Below, piece after piece: positions 33,883 to 44,664 of a stretch of DNA of 64,000 nucleotides (its first letter is position 1; each line of letters begins with the position of its first letter). The notes beneath the pieces were generated by a model. The model saw only the letters and a list, made by a program, of their open reading frames with translations, did no database searches and had not been told where the DNA came from. The stretch covers positions 1 through 64,000 of the forward strand of contig JAIYAU010000061.1 of NCBI GenBank assembly GCA_027488865.1, given 5' to 3'. The position numbers and the translations under genes are program-made. Source of the DNA: Cytophagaceae bacterium (lineage in GTDB: Bacteria > Bacteroidota > Bacteroidia > Cytophagales > UBA9547).

Positions 33883-34322
33883 GGATGTTTTAGTGGTTAT
33901 TTTTTGAAAAAAAATTCAGTAATTCAGACTTAAAACCATTTAATGCCTTTACTTGATCAGGCTTACCAAGTTTTTTATGTCCTTAAAGTGTTCTTAATTT
34001 ACACCTTCAATCGCTACTTGTAAAATTCTAAGCTATTAAAGAAACCTTTGTTTTTAAGGTTTGATATATTCTAGCTATTACGCTTACTTTCAAACTTGGT
34101 TAATGGAATATTGTTTCTCCCATTCAAAGCACTATCCATTAATAGGGTTATTTAGTTGGTTTGGATTGCTTGAAAGTTATCCCTTTTAATGTTTTTAGCT
34201 TTTTGGGGTTTTAAAATGATTTAACAAGCAAGACATCGGTTATGAGTTTAAAGCAATATTTAATAACCAAAGGTTTTTTTACCTCTATCAGGCATTTAAA
34301 ATATCCAACTAATCTTTAAAAA
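33883..34322. other. Intergenic region without a recognised gene
   Basis: 440 AT-rich bases between the divergent MbnP-like gene and a decayed T9SS gene. All frames are short. I see no structured RNA, palindrome or clear promoter box; T-rich runs are common. Confidence 0.5.
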
Positions 34323-34934
34323 ATGGTAAAAAAATTTCGTTTAGCTAAGTTAGTAGCGTTTATGATTATACTAGTTGTTAATTAAGAAACTGGCTGATAA
34401 GCTGAACAACCAAAATGGGCATTTTAACCAACTCATAAATTTCGCACAACTTTATAGTTATGTGGAGTGGGAATTGTATATTATAATCAGACCAAAGGAT
34501 TTCCTTATGTGGTGTATGGTGATGTTACACCTCTTTCGGTTAGCTTTTTAGATCTACAAACCCAGTGGGATGAGGCAAGCCAATCGGTTATTATAATGTG
34601 GCATGTGCAGAATCAAATAAACAACAATTATTTTGAAATAATGAAGAGCGAAGATGGTATTAATTTCACCACCATCGGAAGTATAAACGGTATAGAAAAT
34701 CGTTTTATTATCAAGGCTTATTCTTTTGTAGACCAAACATCAAATTCTTTGACTACCAATTACAAAATCAAACAAGTTGATTTAGACGGAAAAGAACATT
34801 ATTCCTCCGATGTTCAATTGCAGTGATCTAAAAAGCAATCTATTGTTGTTTATCCAATTCCTAGCAAAGACACTTTCACCATAGTTGAGGATAATGAAAA
34901 TGATGAGCTATTGATATTTAATGTAGACCTATAA
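34323..34934 (+). pseudogene. Decayed T9SS-secreted protein
   Basis: One frame holds three fossil parts. An ATG at 34323 begins a signal-peptide-like MVKKFRLAKLVAFMIILVVN and then a TAA. After several stops the frame reopens from about 34455. It encodes GDVTPLSVSFLDLQTQW, then an fn3-like IIMWHVQNQINNNYFEIMKS, as in the segment before many T9SS tails. A TGA at 34824-34826 interrupts, and reading on in the same frame gives SIVVYPIPSKDTFTIV, the sorting-domain start, before TAA at 34932-34934. The bulk of the parent gene is missing. Confidence 0.65.
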
Positions 34935-35015
34935 CACAACTGGGGTATATACACTCCTTTGGGAAGCACGCTTAAATCTAAATTATCCAATAATATTTGG
35001 GTTATTTGGATGTAT

Positions 35016-35049
35016 TTTAAAGGGTCGAGCCAAACCTCGACCCTTTAAA
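35016..35049 (-). terminator. Terminator of gpmI
   Basis: TTTAAAGGGTCGAG (35016-35029) and CTCGACCCTTTAAA (35036-35049) form a perfect 14-bp stem with a 6-base loop, 5 bases after the gpmI stop. Confidence 0.85.
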
Positions 35050-35053
35050 TGTG

Positions 35054-36574
35054 TTATAAAAGTGATAGACCAGTCATTTCTATTGGCTTGTCAATTCCCA
35101 TTAATGCTAAAATAGTTGGAGCAATATCGCCTAATTTGCCATCCTTTAGTGGTTTATCATAGTTATTATCAACTAAAATACATGGCACAGGCTGGGTGGT
35201 ATGTGCCGTGTTGGGTGTACCATCTTCATTAACCATACAATCAGAATTACCATGATCAGCAATTACTAAAGCTGTATAACCATTTGCTAATGCTGTAGTT
35301 ACTACGGCCTCAGTGCATGAATCTACTGTTTCACAAGCTTTTACAGCAGCTTCAAAAATACCCGTATGACCTACCATATCAGCATTGGCAAAGTTAAGAC
35401 AAATAAAATCCGCTGATTTTGACTGTAGTTCAGGGATAATGGCGTCTTTAATTTCATTTGCACTCATTTCTGGTTGTAAATCATAAGTGGCCACCTTAGG
35501 AGAAGCACACAATAATCGTTTTTCACCGTTAAACTCTGTTTCTCTGCCACCTGAGAAGAAAAACGTAACATGTGGATATTTTTCAGTTTCAGCAATTCTA
35601 ATCTGATTTTTTCCAGCATTAGATACCACTTCACCTAATGTATTACTCAGGTTATCTTTATCAAAAATTACTTTTACGTCTTTAAAAGTGTCATCGTAAT
35701 TAGTCATTGTAACATAATATAAACTAAGCGGTTTCATATTATATTCAGGAAATTCCTTTTGTGTTAGCGCCTGTGTAATTTCCCTTCCACGATCTGTTCT
35801 ATAATTGTAACATAAAACCACATCTCCCTCTTGAATAGTTGTTAGAGGTTTTCCATGACCATTGTCTTTAATAATTGGCAATATAAATTCGTCTGTAATA
35901 TTGGCAGCGTAAGACTTCTCTACTGCGTCAAAAATATCTGTAACCAATTCTCCCTCTCCATGTATTAACAAATCATATGCTTTTTTTACACGTTCCCATC
36001 GATTATCTCTATCCATGGAATAATACCTGCCAATTACTGATGCGATTTGCCCTCCTGTTTTATCCAATGTATTTTGCAAATCCTTTAAGTACCCGATGCC
36101 ACCTTTGGGATCAGTATCCCTACCGTCTGTAAATGCATGCACAAATACATCATTCACCCCAGCTTCGTGTGCAATTTCACAAAGTGCCTTGAGGTGACTT
36201 ATATGCGAATGAACGCCGCCATCAGAAACAAGCCCTATTAAATGGACCTTTTTATGGTTGGTTTTTGCATATTCAAAGGCCTCCATAATTGATTTTTCAT
36301 GAGCAAGCGTTTTTTCTTCAACAGCTAAATTGATTCTCACTAAGTCTTGGTATACAACTCTACCAGCACCTAAGTTCATGTGTCCAACTTCTGAATTGCC
36401 CATTTGACCCAAGGGCAATCCAACAGCCAAACCAGAAGCCTCAAGCTTACTATGAGGGTATTTTTTATATAATGAATTAATAAATGGTGTTTTGGCTGCA
36501 TCAATGGCCGAAACTTTAGGATTTTTAGCTATCCCCCAACCGTCCAATATTATAAGGATTACTTTCTTGTTCAT
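35054..36574 (-). CDS. gpmI: 2,3-bisphosphoglycerate-independent phosphoglycerate mutase
   Basis: 506 aa, normal length. An alkaline-phosphatase-like metal core binds two manganese ions (D11 in ILIILDGWG, and the catalytic serine S61 in MGNSEVGHMNLGAG). HAFTDGRDTDP and GRYYSMDRDNRW bind substrate. FANADMVGHTG and VIADHGNSD supply the second metal ligands. Interconverts 3- and 2-phosphoglycerate in glycolysis. Ends in a strong hairpin and lies 50 bases downstream of folD on the same strand, possibly co-transcribed. Confidence 0.95.
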   Translation of the reverse strand: MNKKVILIILDGWGIAKNPKVSAIDAAKTPFINSLYKKYPHSKLEASGLAVGLPLGQMGNSEVGHMNLGAGRVVYQDLVRINLAVEEKTLAHEKSIMEAFEYAKTNHKKVHLIGLVSDGGVHSHISHLKALCEIAHEAGVNDVFVHAFTDGRDTDPKGGIGYLKDLQNTLDKTGGQIASVIGRYYSMDRDNRWERVKKAYDLLIHGEGELVTDIFDAVEKSYAANITDEFILPIIKDNGHGKPLTTIQEGDVVLCYNYRTDRGREITQALTQKEFPEYNMKPLSLYYVTMTNYDDTFKDVKVIFDKDNLSNTLGEVVSNAGKNQIRIAETEKYPHVTFFFSGGRETEFNGEKRLLCASPKVATYDLQPEMSANEIKDAIIPELQSKSADFICLNFANADMVGHTGIFEAAVKACETVDSCTEAVVTTALANGYTALVIADHGNSDCMVNEDGTPNTAHTTQPVPCILVDNNYDKPLKDGKLGDIAPTILALMGIDKPIEMTGLSLL

Positions 36575-36624
36575 TTGTGATTATTAAGTTTATAAATTTA
36601 GCAAATAAAAATATTCTGTCAAGT

Positions 36625-37503
36625 CTAATTATGAAAAGACTTACCTGCTTTGAGGGTATTCATTAAAAGTGAACAAATCGTTAATAAACCAACACCTCCA
36701 GGTACAGGTGTTATATAACTCGATTTAGAAGCTACTTCATCAAATTTTACATCACCAATGAGTTTAAAACCTGATTTTTTGCTTGAGTCTGGAATCCTAT
36801 GAATCCCAACATCAATCACCACAGCACCTTCTTTTACCATGTCGGCGGTTACGAATTCTGGCTTTCCAATAGCAACTATTAAAATGTCAGCTGTTAGGGT
36901 AAATTCTTTAAGATTTTGTGTTTTACTATGGCAAATTGTAACTGTGCAATTGCCAGGATTTGTGTTTTTTGACATTAAAATACTCATTGGCGAACCAACA
37001 ATGTTGCTTCTGCCCAACACAACACAGTGTTTGCCAGCAGTTTCAATCTTGTAGCGCTTCAGTAATTCCATTATCCCATTTGGAGTGGCTGACACAAAAG
37101 TAGGTAGACCAAGTGCCAGTTTCCCAACATTCATAGGATGGAATCCATCTACATCTTTATGAGGCGCAATAGCCAATGTAATTTTATGTTCATCAATATG
37201 TTTTGGCAAAGGCAATTGTACTATAAAACCATCAATAGAATCATCATTATTAAACTGCTCCACCTTTTCTAACAACTCATTTTCTGTAATATTAGCAGAT
37301 AACCTTACCAAGGTAGATTCAAAACCTACTTGTGTACAGTGTTTTACTTTACTGGCTACATAGGTTTCGCTTGCGCCATCATTACCTACTAATATAGCTG
37401 CTAAATGCGGCACTCTTTGTCCAGCATTTTTCAATAGTTGTACTTCATGAGCAATTTCATGTAAAATCTCTTGTGAAATTAGCTTACCATCTAAAAGTTG
37501 CAT
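36625..37503 (-). CDS. folD: Bifunctional methylenetetrahydrofolate dehydrogenase/cyclohydrolase
   Basis: 292 aa. The catalytic motif [11 protein letters not shown] (lysines 52 and 54) is followed by [13 protein letters not shown] and by [16 protein letters not shown] for NADP binding. [10 protein letters not shown] and the terminal [20 protein letters not shown] signature complete the family pattern. Interconverts 5,10-methylene- and 10-formyl-tetrahydrofolate, supplying one-carbon units for purines and thymidylate. ATG at 37503. Located between gpmI and the accC terminator on the minus strand. Confidence 0.95.
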   Translation of the reverse strand: MQLLDGKLISQEILHEIAHEVQLLKNAGQRVPHLAAILVGNDGASETYVASKVKHCTQVGFESTLVRLSANITENELLEKVEQFNNDDSIDGFIVQLPLPKHIDEHKITLAIAPHKDVDGFHPMNVGKLALGLPTFVSATPNGIMELLKRYKIETAGKHCVVLGRSNIVGSPMSILMSKNTNPGNCTVTICHSKTQNLKEFTLTADILIVAIGKPEFVTADMVKEGAVVIDVGIHRIPDSSKKSGFKLIGDVKFDEVASKSSYITPVPGGVGLLTICSLLMNTLKAGKSFHN

Positions 37504-37548
37504 TACGTAAGGTGTTATTGGAAAATGTCTTAAATAAAATTAAATTCA

Positions 37549-37575
37549 CAAAAAAGCCTGCGTTAAGCAGGCTTT
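37549..37575 (-). terminator. Terminator of the accC operon
   Basis: AAAGCCTGC (37553-37561) and GCAGGCTTT (37567-37575) with a 5-base loop; six T follow on the minus strand. It lies 4 bases past the accC stop. Confidence 0.9.
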
Positions 37576-37578
37576 ATT

Positions 37579-38925
37579 TTATTTGAGGTCAGAGAAATCG
37601 AATGTTTCTAAGAATTTGGTAGTAAACTTACCCGACTTAAAGGTAGGATCATCCATTAACTTTAGGTGAAAAGGTATAGTTGTTTTAACCCCTTCTATTA
37701 CAAATTCTTGTAGCGCTCTTTTCATTCTTGCAATTCCCTCCTCCCTAGTTGGTGCTTTGATGATTAATTTAGCCACCATAGAATCGTAATTTGGGGGAAT
37801 CGTGTAGCCAGAATAAGTATGAGTGTCTACCCTAACACCATTTCCACCCGGAAAATGTAAATTCGTTATTTTACCAGGACTAGGTCTAAACCCATTTCCA
37901 GCATCCTCAGCATTTATTCTTACTTCCATGGAATAACCCTGTGGAATCATATTACCAAAAGTAAGCGGCAAACCCGCAGCAACTTTAATTTGTTCCTTAA
38001 TCAGGTCTATTCCAGTAACTTCTTCAGTAATAGGGTGTTCTACTTGAATACGGGTGTTCATTTCCATAAAATAAAACTCGCCGTGTTTATCTACTAGAAA
38101 TTCAATTGTTCCTGCACCTTCATACTTTATTGATTTTGCACCAGCAATTGCCGCATCACCCATTCTTCTCCTCAATCGATCAGTCATTACAGGGGATGGG
38201 CTTTCTTCAACTAATTTTTGGTGGCGACGTTGCACTGAACAATCTCTTTCAGATAAGTGTACAACTTTCCCAAATTTGTCGCCCATTACTTGAATTTCAA
38301 TATGTCTTGGCTCTTCTACAAATTTCTCTAGGTATAATTCATCATTTCCAAATGCAGCACCAGATTCTTGTTTCGCATCTTTCCATGCTTTCTCAAATTC
38401 ACTTTCATTATTTACTATACGCATTCCTCGTCCTCCCCCGCCGGCAGTGGCTTTAAGTATAACAGGATATTTTATTTTGGTAGCAAGTTTTTTACCCTCT
38501 TCAATGCTTTTTAACAATCCATCAGAACCTGGAACTACTGGCACACCAGCCTTTTTCATAAATGCTTTGGCTGTTGATTTATCGCCCATAGAATTAATCA
38601 TTTCAGCCGTGGGGCCAATAAATTTAATCCCATATTCTGCACAAATTCTTGAAAATTCTGCGTTTTCAGAAAGAAACCCGTAACCAGGATGAATAGCATC
38701 GGCATTGGTGATTTCCGCAGCAGCGATTATATTGGGAATACTTAAGTACGATTGGCTACTTTGTGGAGGGCCAATACACACAGCTTCATCAGCAAATTTA
38801 ACATGTAAACTATCTTTGTCAGCAGTTGAATAAACGGCTACAGTTTTAATTTTCAACTCCTTGCATGCACGTATTACGCGCATCGCAATCTCTCCTCTAT
38901 TTGCTATTAGTATTTTGTTAAACAC
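37579..38925 (-). CDS. accC: Biotin carboxylase subunit of acetyl-CoA carboxylase
   Basis: 448 aa. N-terminal [20 protein letters not shown]. The ATP-grasp domain has the glycine loop [27 protein letters not shown] and [18 protein letters not shown] bind bicarbonate and biotin. Carboxylates the biotin of AccB with ATP and bicarbonate, the first half of malonyl-CoA synthesis. The start is GTG (38923-38925), aligned with the family N-terminus. Last gene of a DUF177-rpmF-plsX-fabH-accB-accC operon, followed by a terminator. Confidence 0.95.
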   Translation of the reverse strand: MFNKILIANRGEIAMRVIRACKELKIKTVAVYSTADKDSLHVKFADEAVCIGPPQSSQSYLSIPNIIAAAEITNADAIHPGYGFLSENAEFSRICAEYGIKFIGPTAEMINSMGDKSTAKAFMKKAGVPVVPGSDGLLKSIEEGKKLATKIKYPVILKATAGGGGRGMRIVNNESEFEKAWKDAKQESGAAFGNDELYLEKFVEEPRHIEIQVMGDKFGKVVHLSERDCSVQRRHQKLVEESPSPVMTDRLRRRMGDAAIAGAKSIKYEGAGTIEFLVDKHGEFYFMEMNTRIQVEHPITEEVTGIDLIKEQIKVAAGLPLTFGNMIPQGYSMEVRINAEDAGNGFRPSPGKITNLHFPGGNGVRVDTHTYSGYTIPPNYDSMVAKLIIKAPTREEGIARMKRALQEFVIEGVKTTIPFHLKLMDDPTFKSGKFTTKFLETFDFSDLK

Positions 38926-38997
38926 CTTATTTATGTTTAATGCTATGAAATATTTAATGAAGATAGCCCTTTTAGTGGTAAAAAGGACTAGGTTTGG

Positions 38998-39486
38998 TTA
39001 ATTAGACTCTACCAAAAACAAAGGCTGATCAAATTCTACCGGTGTAGCATTTTGAACCAATATTTTTACGATTCTACCTGAAATATCAGATTCAATTTCA
39101 TTAAAGAGTTTCATAGCTTCTATGATACATACAGGTTGCCCTTTGGTAATATCGTCTCCAACATTTACTAATGCAGGAGAATCGGGGCTGCCAGAAGAGT
39201 AGAACGTACCAATCATCGGAGATTTGATTGTTATCAAATTATCAACAGCAGAATTAACGGTAGAAACTTCCACCTTAGGCACCTCCACTTTAGGTGTGTT
39301 TTGTACTTGTTGTACCAAAGGTTGAGCTACAGGTTGAGAAATGGCCACCTGATGAACTTGGGGAGCACTTACAAAACCTGCATGTTTTTTTACAGCGATT
39401 TTAAATTGCTCTGTTTCAATATTTACCTCTTCCAATCCTGATTGAGCAATAAAATCTAAAAGTTCTTGTATTTCTTTAGGTTTCAT
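38998..39486 (-). CDS. accB: Biotin carboxyl carrier protein
   Basis: 162 aa. An N-terminal helical part (to about residue 35) is followed by a proline/glutamine/valine-rich hinge (about 40-82). The biotinyl domain is about 85-162. The biotin lysine is K126 in EAMKLFNE, and SPMIGTFYSSGSPDSPALV is the protruding thumb typical of AccB. Carries carboxybiotin between AccC and the carboxyltransferase. 72 bases upstream of accC, 68 downstream of fabH, same strand. Confidence 0.95.
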   Translation of the reverse strand: MKPKEIQELLDFIAQSGLEEVNIETEQFKIAVKKHAGFVSAPQVHQVAISQPVAQPLVQQVQNTPKVEVPKVEVSTVNSAVDNLITIKSPMIGTFYSSGSPDSPALVNVGDDITKGQPVCIIEAMKLFNEIESDISGRIVKILVQNATPVEFDQPLFLVESN

Positions 39487-39554
39487 CTTTTCTATGTTTT
39501 AAAGTTATGTGATTTATTTTTTTAATCAATCACTATGTAATAATTAGTTTATTT

Positions 39555-40571
39555 TTATTTTGAATCATAAGACCACTTTAGATAAAGTGATCCCCAAGTA
39601 AATCCACCACCAAATGCAGCTAAAACCACATTATCGCCCTTTTTAAATTTTTTCTCAAAATCCCAAAAACAAAGTGGAATAGTGCCTGCGGTGGTGTTTC
39701 CGTACCTTTCGATATTCATCATTACCTTGTCCGCACTTAGACCCATTCTATCAGCAGTGGCGTCAATAATTCTTTTGTTTGCCTGGTGCGGCACTAGCCA
39801 AGCTATGTCATCACTTTTAAGGTGATTTTTCTCCATTATTTCAGCAGAAACGTCAGCCATATTGCTTACTGCATATTTGAATACTGTTGCACCTTCTTGA
39901 AAAGCATAATGCTCTCTATTATCAACAGTTTCATGACTTGCAGGTTTACGACTACCACCAGCCTTACAATTGAGGTATTGTAATCCTGATCCATCGGATT
40001 TAAGTATAAAATCTTGTATACCAGTCTCATCAATAGAAGGCTCCAACAGTACTGCAGCGGCGCCATCACCAAATATTATGCATGTTTTGCGATCAGAATA
40101 ATCTATAATGGATGACATTTTATCTGCTCCAATTACAACCACCTTTTTGTATTTGCCTGATTCGATGAATTGGGCTCCAGTAGCAAGTGCGTATAAAAAT
40201 CCAGAACAAGCAGCTTGCAGATCATAACTAAAAGCGTTTTTTGCACCTATCATATCTTGGACTATATTGGCCGTGGAAGGGAAAATATAATCTGGTGTAA
40301 CTGTAGCTACCAAAATAAGATCAATTTCTTCTGGCTTCGTGTTTGTTTTTTGCAACAACTCCTCTACTGCAAATTTACACATGTGAGAAGTTCCTAATAA
40401 TTCGCCTTCAAAGTCGCCTTTCCCTTTAAGAATTCTTCTTTCTTTTATTCCTGTGCGAGACGTAATCCACTCATCATTGGTTTCAACCAACTTGGATAAT
40501 TCGTTATTATCTAAAACGTAATCAGGTACATATCCTCCTACACCAGTAATGGCTGCTCGTAATTTACTCAT
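39555..40571 (-). CDS. fabH: Beta-ketoacyl-ACP synthase III
   Basis: 338 aa. Thiolase-fold initiating enzyme with catalytic cysteine C122 ([11 protein letters not shown]), histidine in VPHQANKRI and asparagine in [19 protein letters not shown] near residue 39 binds CoA, and the terminal [16 protein letters not shown] is typical. Condenses a short acyl-CoA with malonyl-ACP to start fatty-acid synthesis. 18 bases downstream of plsX, so co-transcribed. Acyl preference (acetyl or branched) cannot be read from the sequence. Confidence 0.95.
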   Translation of the reverse strand: MSKLRAAITGVGGYVPDYVLDNNELSKLVETNDEWITSRTGIKERRILKGKGDFEGELLGTSHMCKFAVEELLQKTNTKPEEIDLILVATVTPDYIFPSTANIVQDMIGAKNAFSYDLQAACSGFLYALATGAQFIESGKYKKVVVIGADKMSSIIDYSDRKTCIIFGDGAAAVLLEPSIDETGIQDFILKSDGSGLQYLNCKAGGSRKPASHETVDNREHYAFQEGATVFKYAVSNMADVSAEIMEKNHLKSDDIAWLVPHQANKRIIDATADRMGLSADKVMMNIERYGNTTAGTIPLCFWDFEKKFKKGDNVVLAAFGGGFTWGSLYLKWSYDSK

Positions 40572-40589
40572 TCCTTCGGATTAATATGT

Positions 40590-41528
40590 TTAAGTGTATG
40601 CTTTCTTGATTTTCAGGGCAATTTCGGATTCTACCAACTGTTTCGCGAGATTCATCATGTTTTTGATGGCATAAGCATCTGATGAACCATGGCCGATTAC
40701 AACATTTCCATTTACTCCTAAAATAGGGCTTCCACCCACATTTTGCCAATTAAAGAGCTCAATAAAATTATCTACAAAACCTTTTGCTTTTAATATTGGA
40801 TAAAGAGATTCTGCCATCTTTAAAATGACATTTCCTACATATCCATCACAAATGATTACATCTGCTTTGTCGCTAAAAACGTCTCTTCCTTCTAGATTTC
40901 CAATAAAATTTATTTTTGAATTTAGTTTGATAAGTTGGTGGGCAGCTTGGGTTACTAATGTTCCTTTCTCTTCCTCTTCACCTAAACTCATTAGGCCAAC
41001 CTTAGCTTTTTCAGTTCCAAAAATATAGTTGGCATATAAGGAACCCATTTCTGCAAACTGGGCTAACACATCTGGCTTGCATTCGGCATTAGCTCCTACA
41101 TCGAATAAAATTCCGTACCTACCTGTTATTTTTGGAATAAATCCTGCAACCCCTGGTCTTATGATACCTTCAATCGCTTTTATTGTGAACATGGCGCCCA
41201 CTAACATGGCACCAGTATTTCCAGCACTGCAAAATACATCAACAGCCTTGGTCATTAGAAGCTTATAACCAACCATGATACTCGAATTTGGCTTTGAGGA
41301 TATAGCTTTGGTTGGATGCTCTCCCATAGAAATAGCATCTTCTGCATGAACTATCTCAAATGCATCAGCACTAGAGCCAACTTCTAGGAGTGTTTTAACT
41401 ATGATCTCTTTATGACCAATTAAAATTATCTGTACGCCACTTGGAAGTTCAGATTTGGCAGCTAAGGCACCTTCCACTACCACTTTAGGCGCATAATCGC
41501 CGCCCATAGCATCTAGAGCTATCTTCAT
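40590..41528 (-). CDS. plsX: Phosphate acyltransferase PlsX
   Basis: 312 aa. The start [22 protein letters not shown] is invariant in the family. Other marks are SNMV-like [35 protein letters not shown], and [14 protein letters not shown]. Converts acyl-ACP and phosphate to acyl-phosphate for phosphatidic acid synthesis. Lies in the classic rpmF-plsX-fabH order, which couples ribosome and membrane synthesis. Confidence 0.95.
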   Translation of the reverse strand: MKIALDAMGGDYAPKVVVEGALAAKSELPSGVQIILIGHKEIIVKTLLEVGSSADAFEIVHAEDAISMGEHPTKAISSKPNSSIMVGYKLLMTKAVDVFCSAGNTGAMLVGAMFTIKAIEGIIRPGVAGFIPKITGRYGILFDVGANAECKPDVLAQFAEMGSLYANYIFGTEKAKVGLMSLGEEEEKGTLVTQAAHQLIKLNSKINFIGNLEGRDVFSDKADVIICDGYVGNVILKMAESLYPILKAKGFVDNFIELFNWQNVGGSPILGVNGNVVIGHGSSDAYAIKNMMNLAKQLVESEIALKIKKAYT

Positions 41529-41618
41529 TTGAAAAATAAGGGTTAAGTATAGGCCTTAAAAAAACCTGCCGTGAAAGTAATTATTTTGTTTCAATACACA
41601 GCAGATTTTCTGTAAAAT

Positions 41619-41810
41619 TTATACTAAAGCATCTTTTTCAAGTACCACTTTCCCTTTGTAATACAACCTACCTTCGTGCCAATGTGCTCTGTGATAGATA
41701 TGAGGCTCTCCTGTAGCTTGGCATAATGCTAGTGTTTTAGGAACAGCTTTATAATGTGTTCTTCTTTTGTTTCTTCTTTGTTTCGAAATTCTCGACTTTG
41801 GATGCGCCAT
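41619..41810 (-). CDS. rpmF: 50S ribosomal protein L32
   Basis: 63 aa, basic. [20 protein letters not shown] is the universal L32 start, and [15 protein letters not shown] follows. Only one cysteine remains, so the zinc-ribbon (four-Cys) form is absent, as in other Bacteroidota. Located between the DUF177 gene and plsX. Confidence 0.95.
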   Translation of the reverse strand: MAHPKSRISKQRRNKRRTHYKAVPKTLALCQATGEPHIYHRAHWHEGRLYYKGKVVLEKDALV

Positions 41811-41833
41811 GGTTATAAACTAAATTTATGCTA

Positions 41834-42376
41834 CTAATTTCTTCTTAATTTTAATAATTCCTTCCAACGAGGGTCAATATTGTCCTCAGTTGGCTCTTCA
41901 TCAACCAAAGGTGATTCTCCAGATTTGTAGATTAACTCCACTTCACTATCATCGCCTGAATCATCTTTCCTAAATTTAGGGTGTAACTTCTTATAGGGAA
42001 TTGTCACCGCAATAAGTTCATACAAAGGTTGTGATATGTTAATTACTAATGTTTCTTTTTTGATTATGTACAAATCGTCATCTAATTCTTTATCTTCTTC
42101 ACCAAATTTGTATATAATTTTATCTTTAACCTCAATTGTATAATCGAATGGCTCAAGACAACGGTCACAAATCAATTCAACTTTCCCCGAGATAAAAAAA
42201 TTAAAAAGAAGCATTTGCTCCGATTTAACAAGATCTACTCGTACTTGAAGCTTTCCCTTTTGTATCAAACTATTTTCGATACCCATAAAAAAGGAGTCAT
42301 CTATTTCATAGTCGTAACTATAATGCTTGTTTTTAAGCTGATAGATTTCGATAACGAATTTGTTTTGCTCCTTCAT
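41834..42376 (-). CDS. DUF177 (YceD) family protein
   Basis: 180 aa. YceD/DUF177 proteins precede rpmF in most bacteria and are linked to 23S rRNA or L32 accumulation. Visible marks are a conserved central LICDRCLEPFDYTIEVKDKI with the cysteine pair CDRC, and LDDDLYIIKKETLVINISQPLYELIAVTIP. The C-terminal tail is acidic and ends IDPRWKELLKLRRN, matching the family's DPR-W-x-x-L end. First gene of the lipid operon. A TAACTTGC sequence about 30 bases upstream may be the -7 box. Confidence 0.85.
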   Translation of the reverse strand: MKEQNKFVIEIYQLKNKHYSYDYEIDDSFFMGIENSLIQKGKLQVRVDLVKSEQMLLFNFFISGKVELICDRCLEPFDYTIEVKDKIIYKFGEEDKELDDDLYIIKKETLVINISQPLYELIAVTIPYKKLHPKFRKDDSGDDSEVELIYKSGESPLVDEEPTEDNIDPRWKELLKLRRN

Positions 42377-42584
42377 CTGCCAAGTTATGGAAAATTGGCG
42401 TGCAAGTTACTAATATTTATTAACTCTAGAAACAATTTTAAAAATAAAATAGAAGTTTTTGATATCAGACTGGTCTAATGGTCAAAATTTAATACCGCAG
42501 CTATTAATTAGGTACAAAACTTAACTTTTTATGAAACTTTAGAGTTTTCCAAATTGTATTTCATTTACACGATTTTTATTTCTT

Positions 42585-42592
42585 TACCTTTG
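42585..42592 (+). promoter_or_regulatory. -7 box TACCTTTG of the TolC gene
   Basis: Perfect TAnnTTTG. It lies downstream of an in-frame ATG at 42554, so the mRNA would start near 42599 and translation must begin at the later ATG, 42623. Confidence 0.6.
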
Positions 42593-42622
42593 TATCAACT
42601 GATTTTACAAATTCACCAATTA

Positions 42623-43954
42623 ATGCTCCGTTTTTTATTAGTATGTGTCATTTTTGCTAACGTAGTTTTAGCACAAACAAGTGTTTGGAGTTTACGTCGA
42701 TGCATAGAACATGCCTCCAGCAATAATTTAAACATCAATAGGTCAATATTAAATAATGAATTGACCAACCAAAATAAAATTCAAAGCGTAGGGAATAGAA
42801 TTCCGACTGTGACGGGTGCAGCTTCACAAAATATTAATTTTGGGAGATCGGTTGACCCGTTTTCCAACCAATTTGTACAACAGCAAATCACTAGCAATAA
42901 CTTTTCTATAACTTCAAGCCTTATCTTATTTAATGGACTTCAAAACAATGCGTTAGTTGAACAAAATATTTTAAATTATGAAGCAGGAAAACTTGCAATT
43001 GAGAAAGCTAAAAATGACTTATATATCTCAATAGCAGGGATTTACCTACAAATATTGTTAAATATTGAACAAGAAAAGTCTGCTTTAGTTCAACGGTTGA
43101 ACACCTCTGGGCAAATTGAAAGGGCTGATAAGTTATTAAAAGCAGGAGTATTTACGGAGGTTAATATTGCGCAGTTAAAAGCACAAGAGGCAAGCGACCA
43201 ATTGAATGTTGTGAATATTCATAATCAATTAATTACAAGTAAGGTACAACTTTGCCAGCTATTGCAAATTGAGGTTGATACAGCACTTCAAATTGAAGCC
43301 TTAACACCTAAAGATTTAATAGTATCGCCGTTGGATAGTTTGAATATAAAAGAAATGTATGAAAAGGCTAAAAGTATATTACCTCAAATCAAAGAGGGGG
43401 ATTTACGAATTACTGCAGCCTTTGCTGCCTACAGAGGTGCAAAAGGAAGTAGATTGCCTCGACTTACGCTTAATGGTGGAGTTACCTCGGTCTATTCAAG
43501 CCAAAACAAAGATTTTTTAACTAAAACTATTGTACCCTTTGGTAACCAGTTAGATAACAACCTTAGTCAGTTTGTTAATTTACAACTTTCTGTTCCTATT
43601 CTAACGGCGCGCACCATTAACACAAATATTGCGAGATCAAATATCAACTATAAAATAAGTGAACTCAATAAAGAAATTGCGGCAAATCAATTACGACAAG
43701 ATATTGAAACCGCAATGGTTAATTATAGTAACAGTTTACAAAAATACACTGCACAAGGTGCACAATTGAAGAATAGGGTAATCTCCTATAATTTTGCCGA
43801 AAAAAGGTTAGAGGCAGGTACGATTAATTCTTATGACTATTTAAATGAAAAAAATCTACTTCTAAGGGCAGAATTAGATTTGCTCCAAGCAAAATACGAA
43901 ACTATTTACAGAAAAAAGCTATTGGAATTTTACCAAGGTGTTTCTCTTTATTAA
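42623..43954 (+). CDS. TolC-family outer membrane efflux protein
   Basis: 443 aa from ATG 42623, which gives a clean signal peptide (MLRFLLVCVIFANVVLAQ); the longer in-frame start at 42554 would precede the promoter. TolC fold: LRRCIEHASSNNLNINRS opens the repeat. Long heptad-rich helices lie at about 150-210 and 350-430, with the FGRSVDPF and LNGGV...YSSQ beta segments between them. Forms the outer-membrane channel of an export system. Followed 22 bases later by an ABC ATPase, with no adaptor or permease gene in between. Confidence 0.88.
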   Translation: MLRFLLVCVIFANVVLAQTSVWSLRRCIEHASSNNLNINRSILNNELTNQNKIQSVGNRIPTVTGAASQNINFGRSVDPFSNQFVQQQITSNNFSITSSLILFNGLQNNALVEQNILNYEAGKLAIEKAKNDLYISIAGIYLQILLNIEQEKSALVQRLNTSGQIERADKLLKAGVFTEVNIAQLKAQEASDQLNVVNIHNQLITSKVQLCQLLQIEVDTALQIEALTPKDLIVSPLDSLNIKEMYEKAKSILPQIKEGDLRITAAFAAYRGAKGSRLPRLTLNGGVTSVYSSQNKDFLTKTIVPFGNQLDNNLSQFVNLQLSVPILTARTINTNIARSNINYKISELNKEIAANQLRQDIETAMVNYSNSLQKYTAQGAQLKNRVISYNFAEKRLEAGTINSYDYLNEKNLLLRAELDLLQAKYETIYRKKLLEFYQGVSLY

Positions 43955-43975
43955 ACACTAAAATGTTTTTATAAC

Positions 43976-44638
43976 ATGATTTCTCTTACCAATATTCACA
44001 AGTATTATTCGATAGCCAAAGATCGTTTGCACGTTTTAAAAGGTGTTAATTTAGAGATTGCCGATGGAGAGTTAGTTTCAATTATGGGAACTTCAGGGTC
44101 AGGCAAATCTACTTTGCTTAACATTATTGGCATTTTAGATGATTATGATAGGGGCGATTATTACCTTGACAAGGTCTTGGTTAAAAATTTATCTCAAACA
44201 AAAGCAGCACATTACAGGAACTTTTTTCTCGGTTTTGTTTTTCAATCTTTTAACCTTTTGAATTTTAAAACTGCTATGGAAAATGTAGCCTTGCCGCTAT
44301 ATTACCGTAATATTGCAAGAAAAGAAAGAAACAAATTGGCTTTGGAGTATTTAGATAAGGTAGGTTTGTTAGATCGTGCCAATCACTTGCCAAACGAGCT
44401 TTCTGGAGGTCAAAAACAAAGGGTGGCCATAGCTCGGGCATTAATAACATCACCTAAACTTATTTTGGCCGATGAGCCAACAGGCGCATTGGACACAAAA
44501 ACATCTAAAGAAATCATGGACATTTTTAAAGATGTAAATAGCAAAGGGATGACGGTAGTAATTGTGACCCACGAGCCTGAAGTAGCAGCAAAAACTAACC
44601 GAATTATAAGAATAAGAGATGGTATTATTGAGAATTAG
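43976..44638 (+). CDS. ABC transporter ATP-binding protein (MacB/LolD type)
   Basis: 220 aa. Walker A GTSGSGKST (about 40-48), Q-loop FVFQSFNLLN, signature LSGGQKQRV, Walker B LILADEPTGAL, and H-loop VTHEP. The sequence belongs to the FtsX-permease partner class (MacB, LolD, FtsE). Co-transcribed with the TolC gene, so a macrolide- or peptide-type exporter is likely; the permease and adaptor must be elsewhere. Convergent with the HesB/IscA gene. Confidence 0.88.
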   Translation: MISLTNIHKYYSIAKDRLHVLKGVNLEIADGELVSIMGTSGSGKSTLLNIIGILDDYDRGDYYLDKVLVKNLSQTKAAHYRNFFLGFVFQSFNLLNFKTAMENVALPLYYRNIARKERNKLALEYLDKVGLLDRANHLPNELSGGQKQRVAIARALITSPKLILADEPTGALDTKTSKEIMDIFKDVNSKGMTVVIVTHEPEVAAKTNRIIRIRDGIIEN

Positions 44639-44664
44639 ACCACCTCTTAGTTTCTAATTAAAAG

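Noticed and set aside
42554..42622. Upstream start for the TolC gene
   Set aside because: It lies upstream of the TACCTTTG promoter box and hides the signal peptide.
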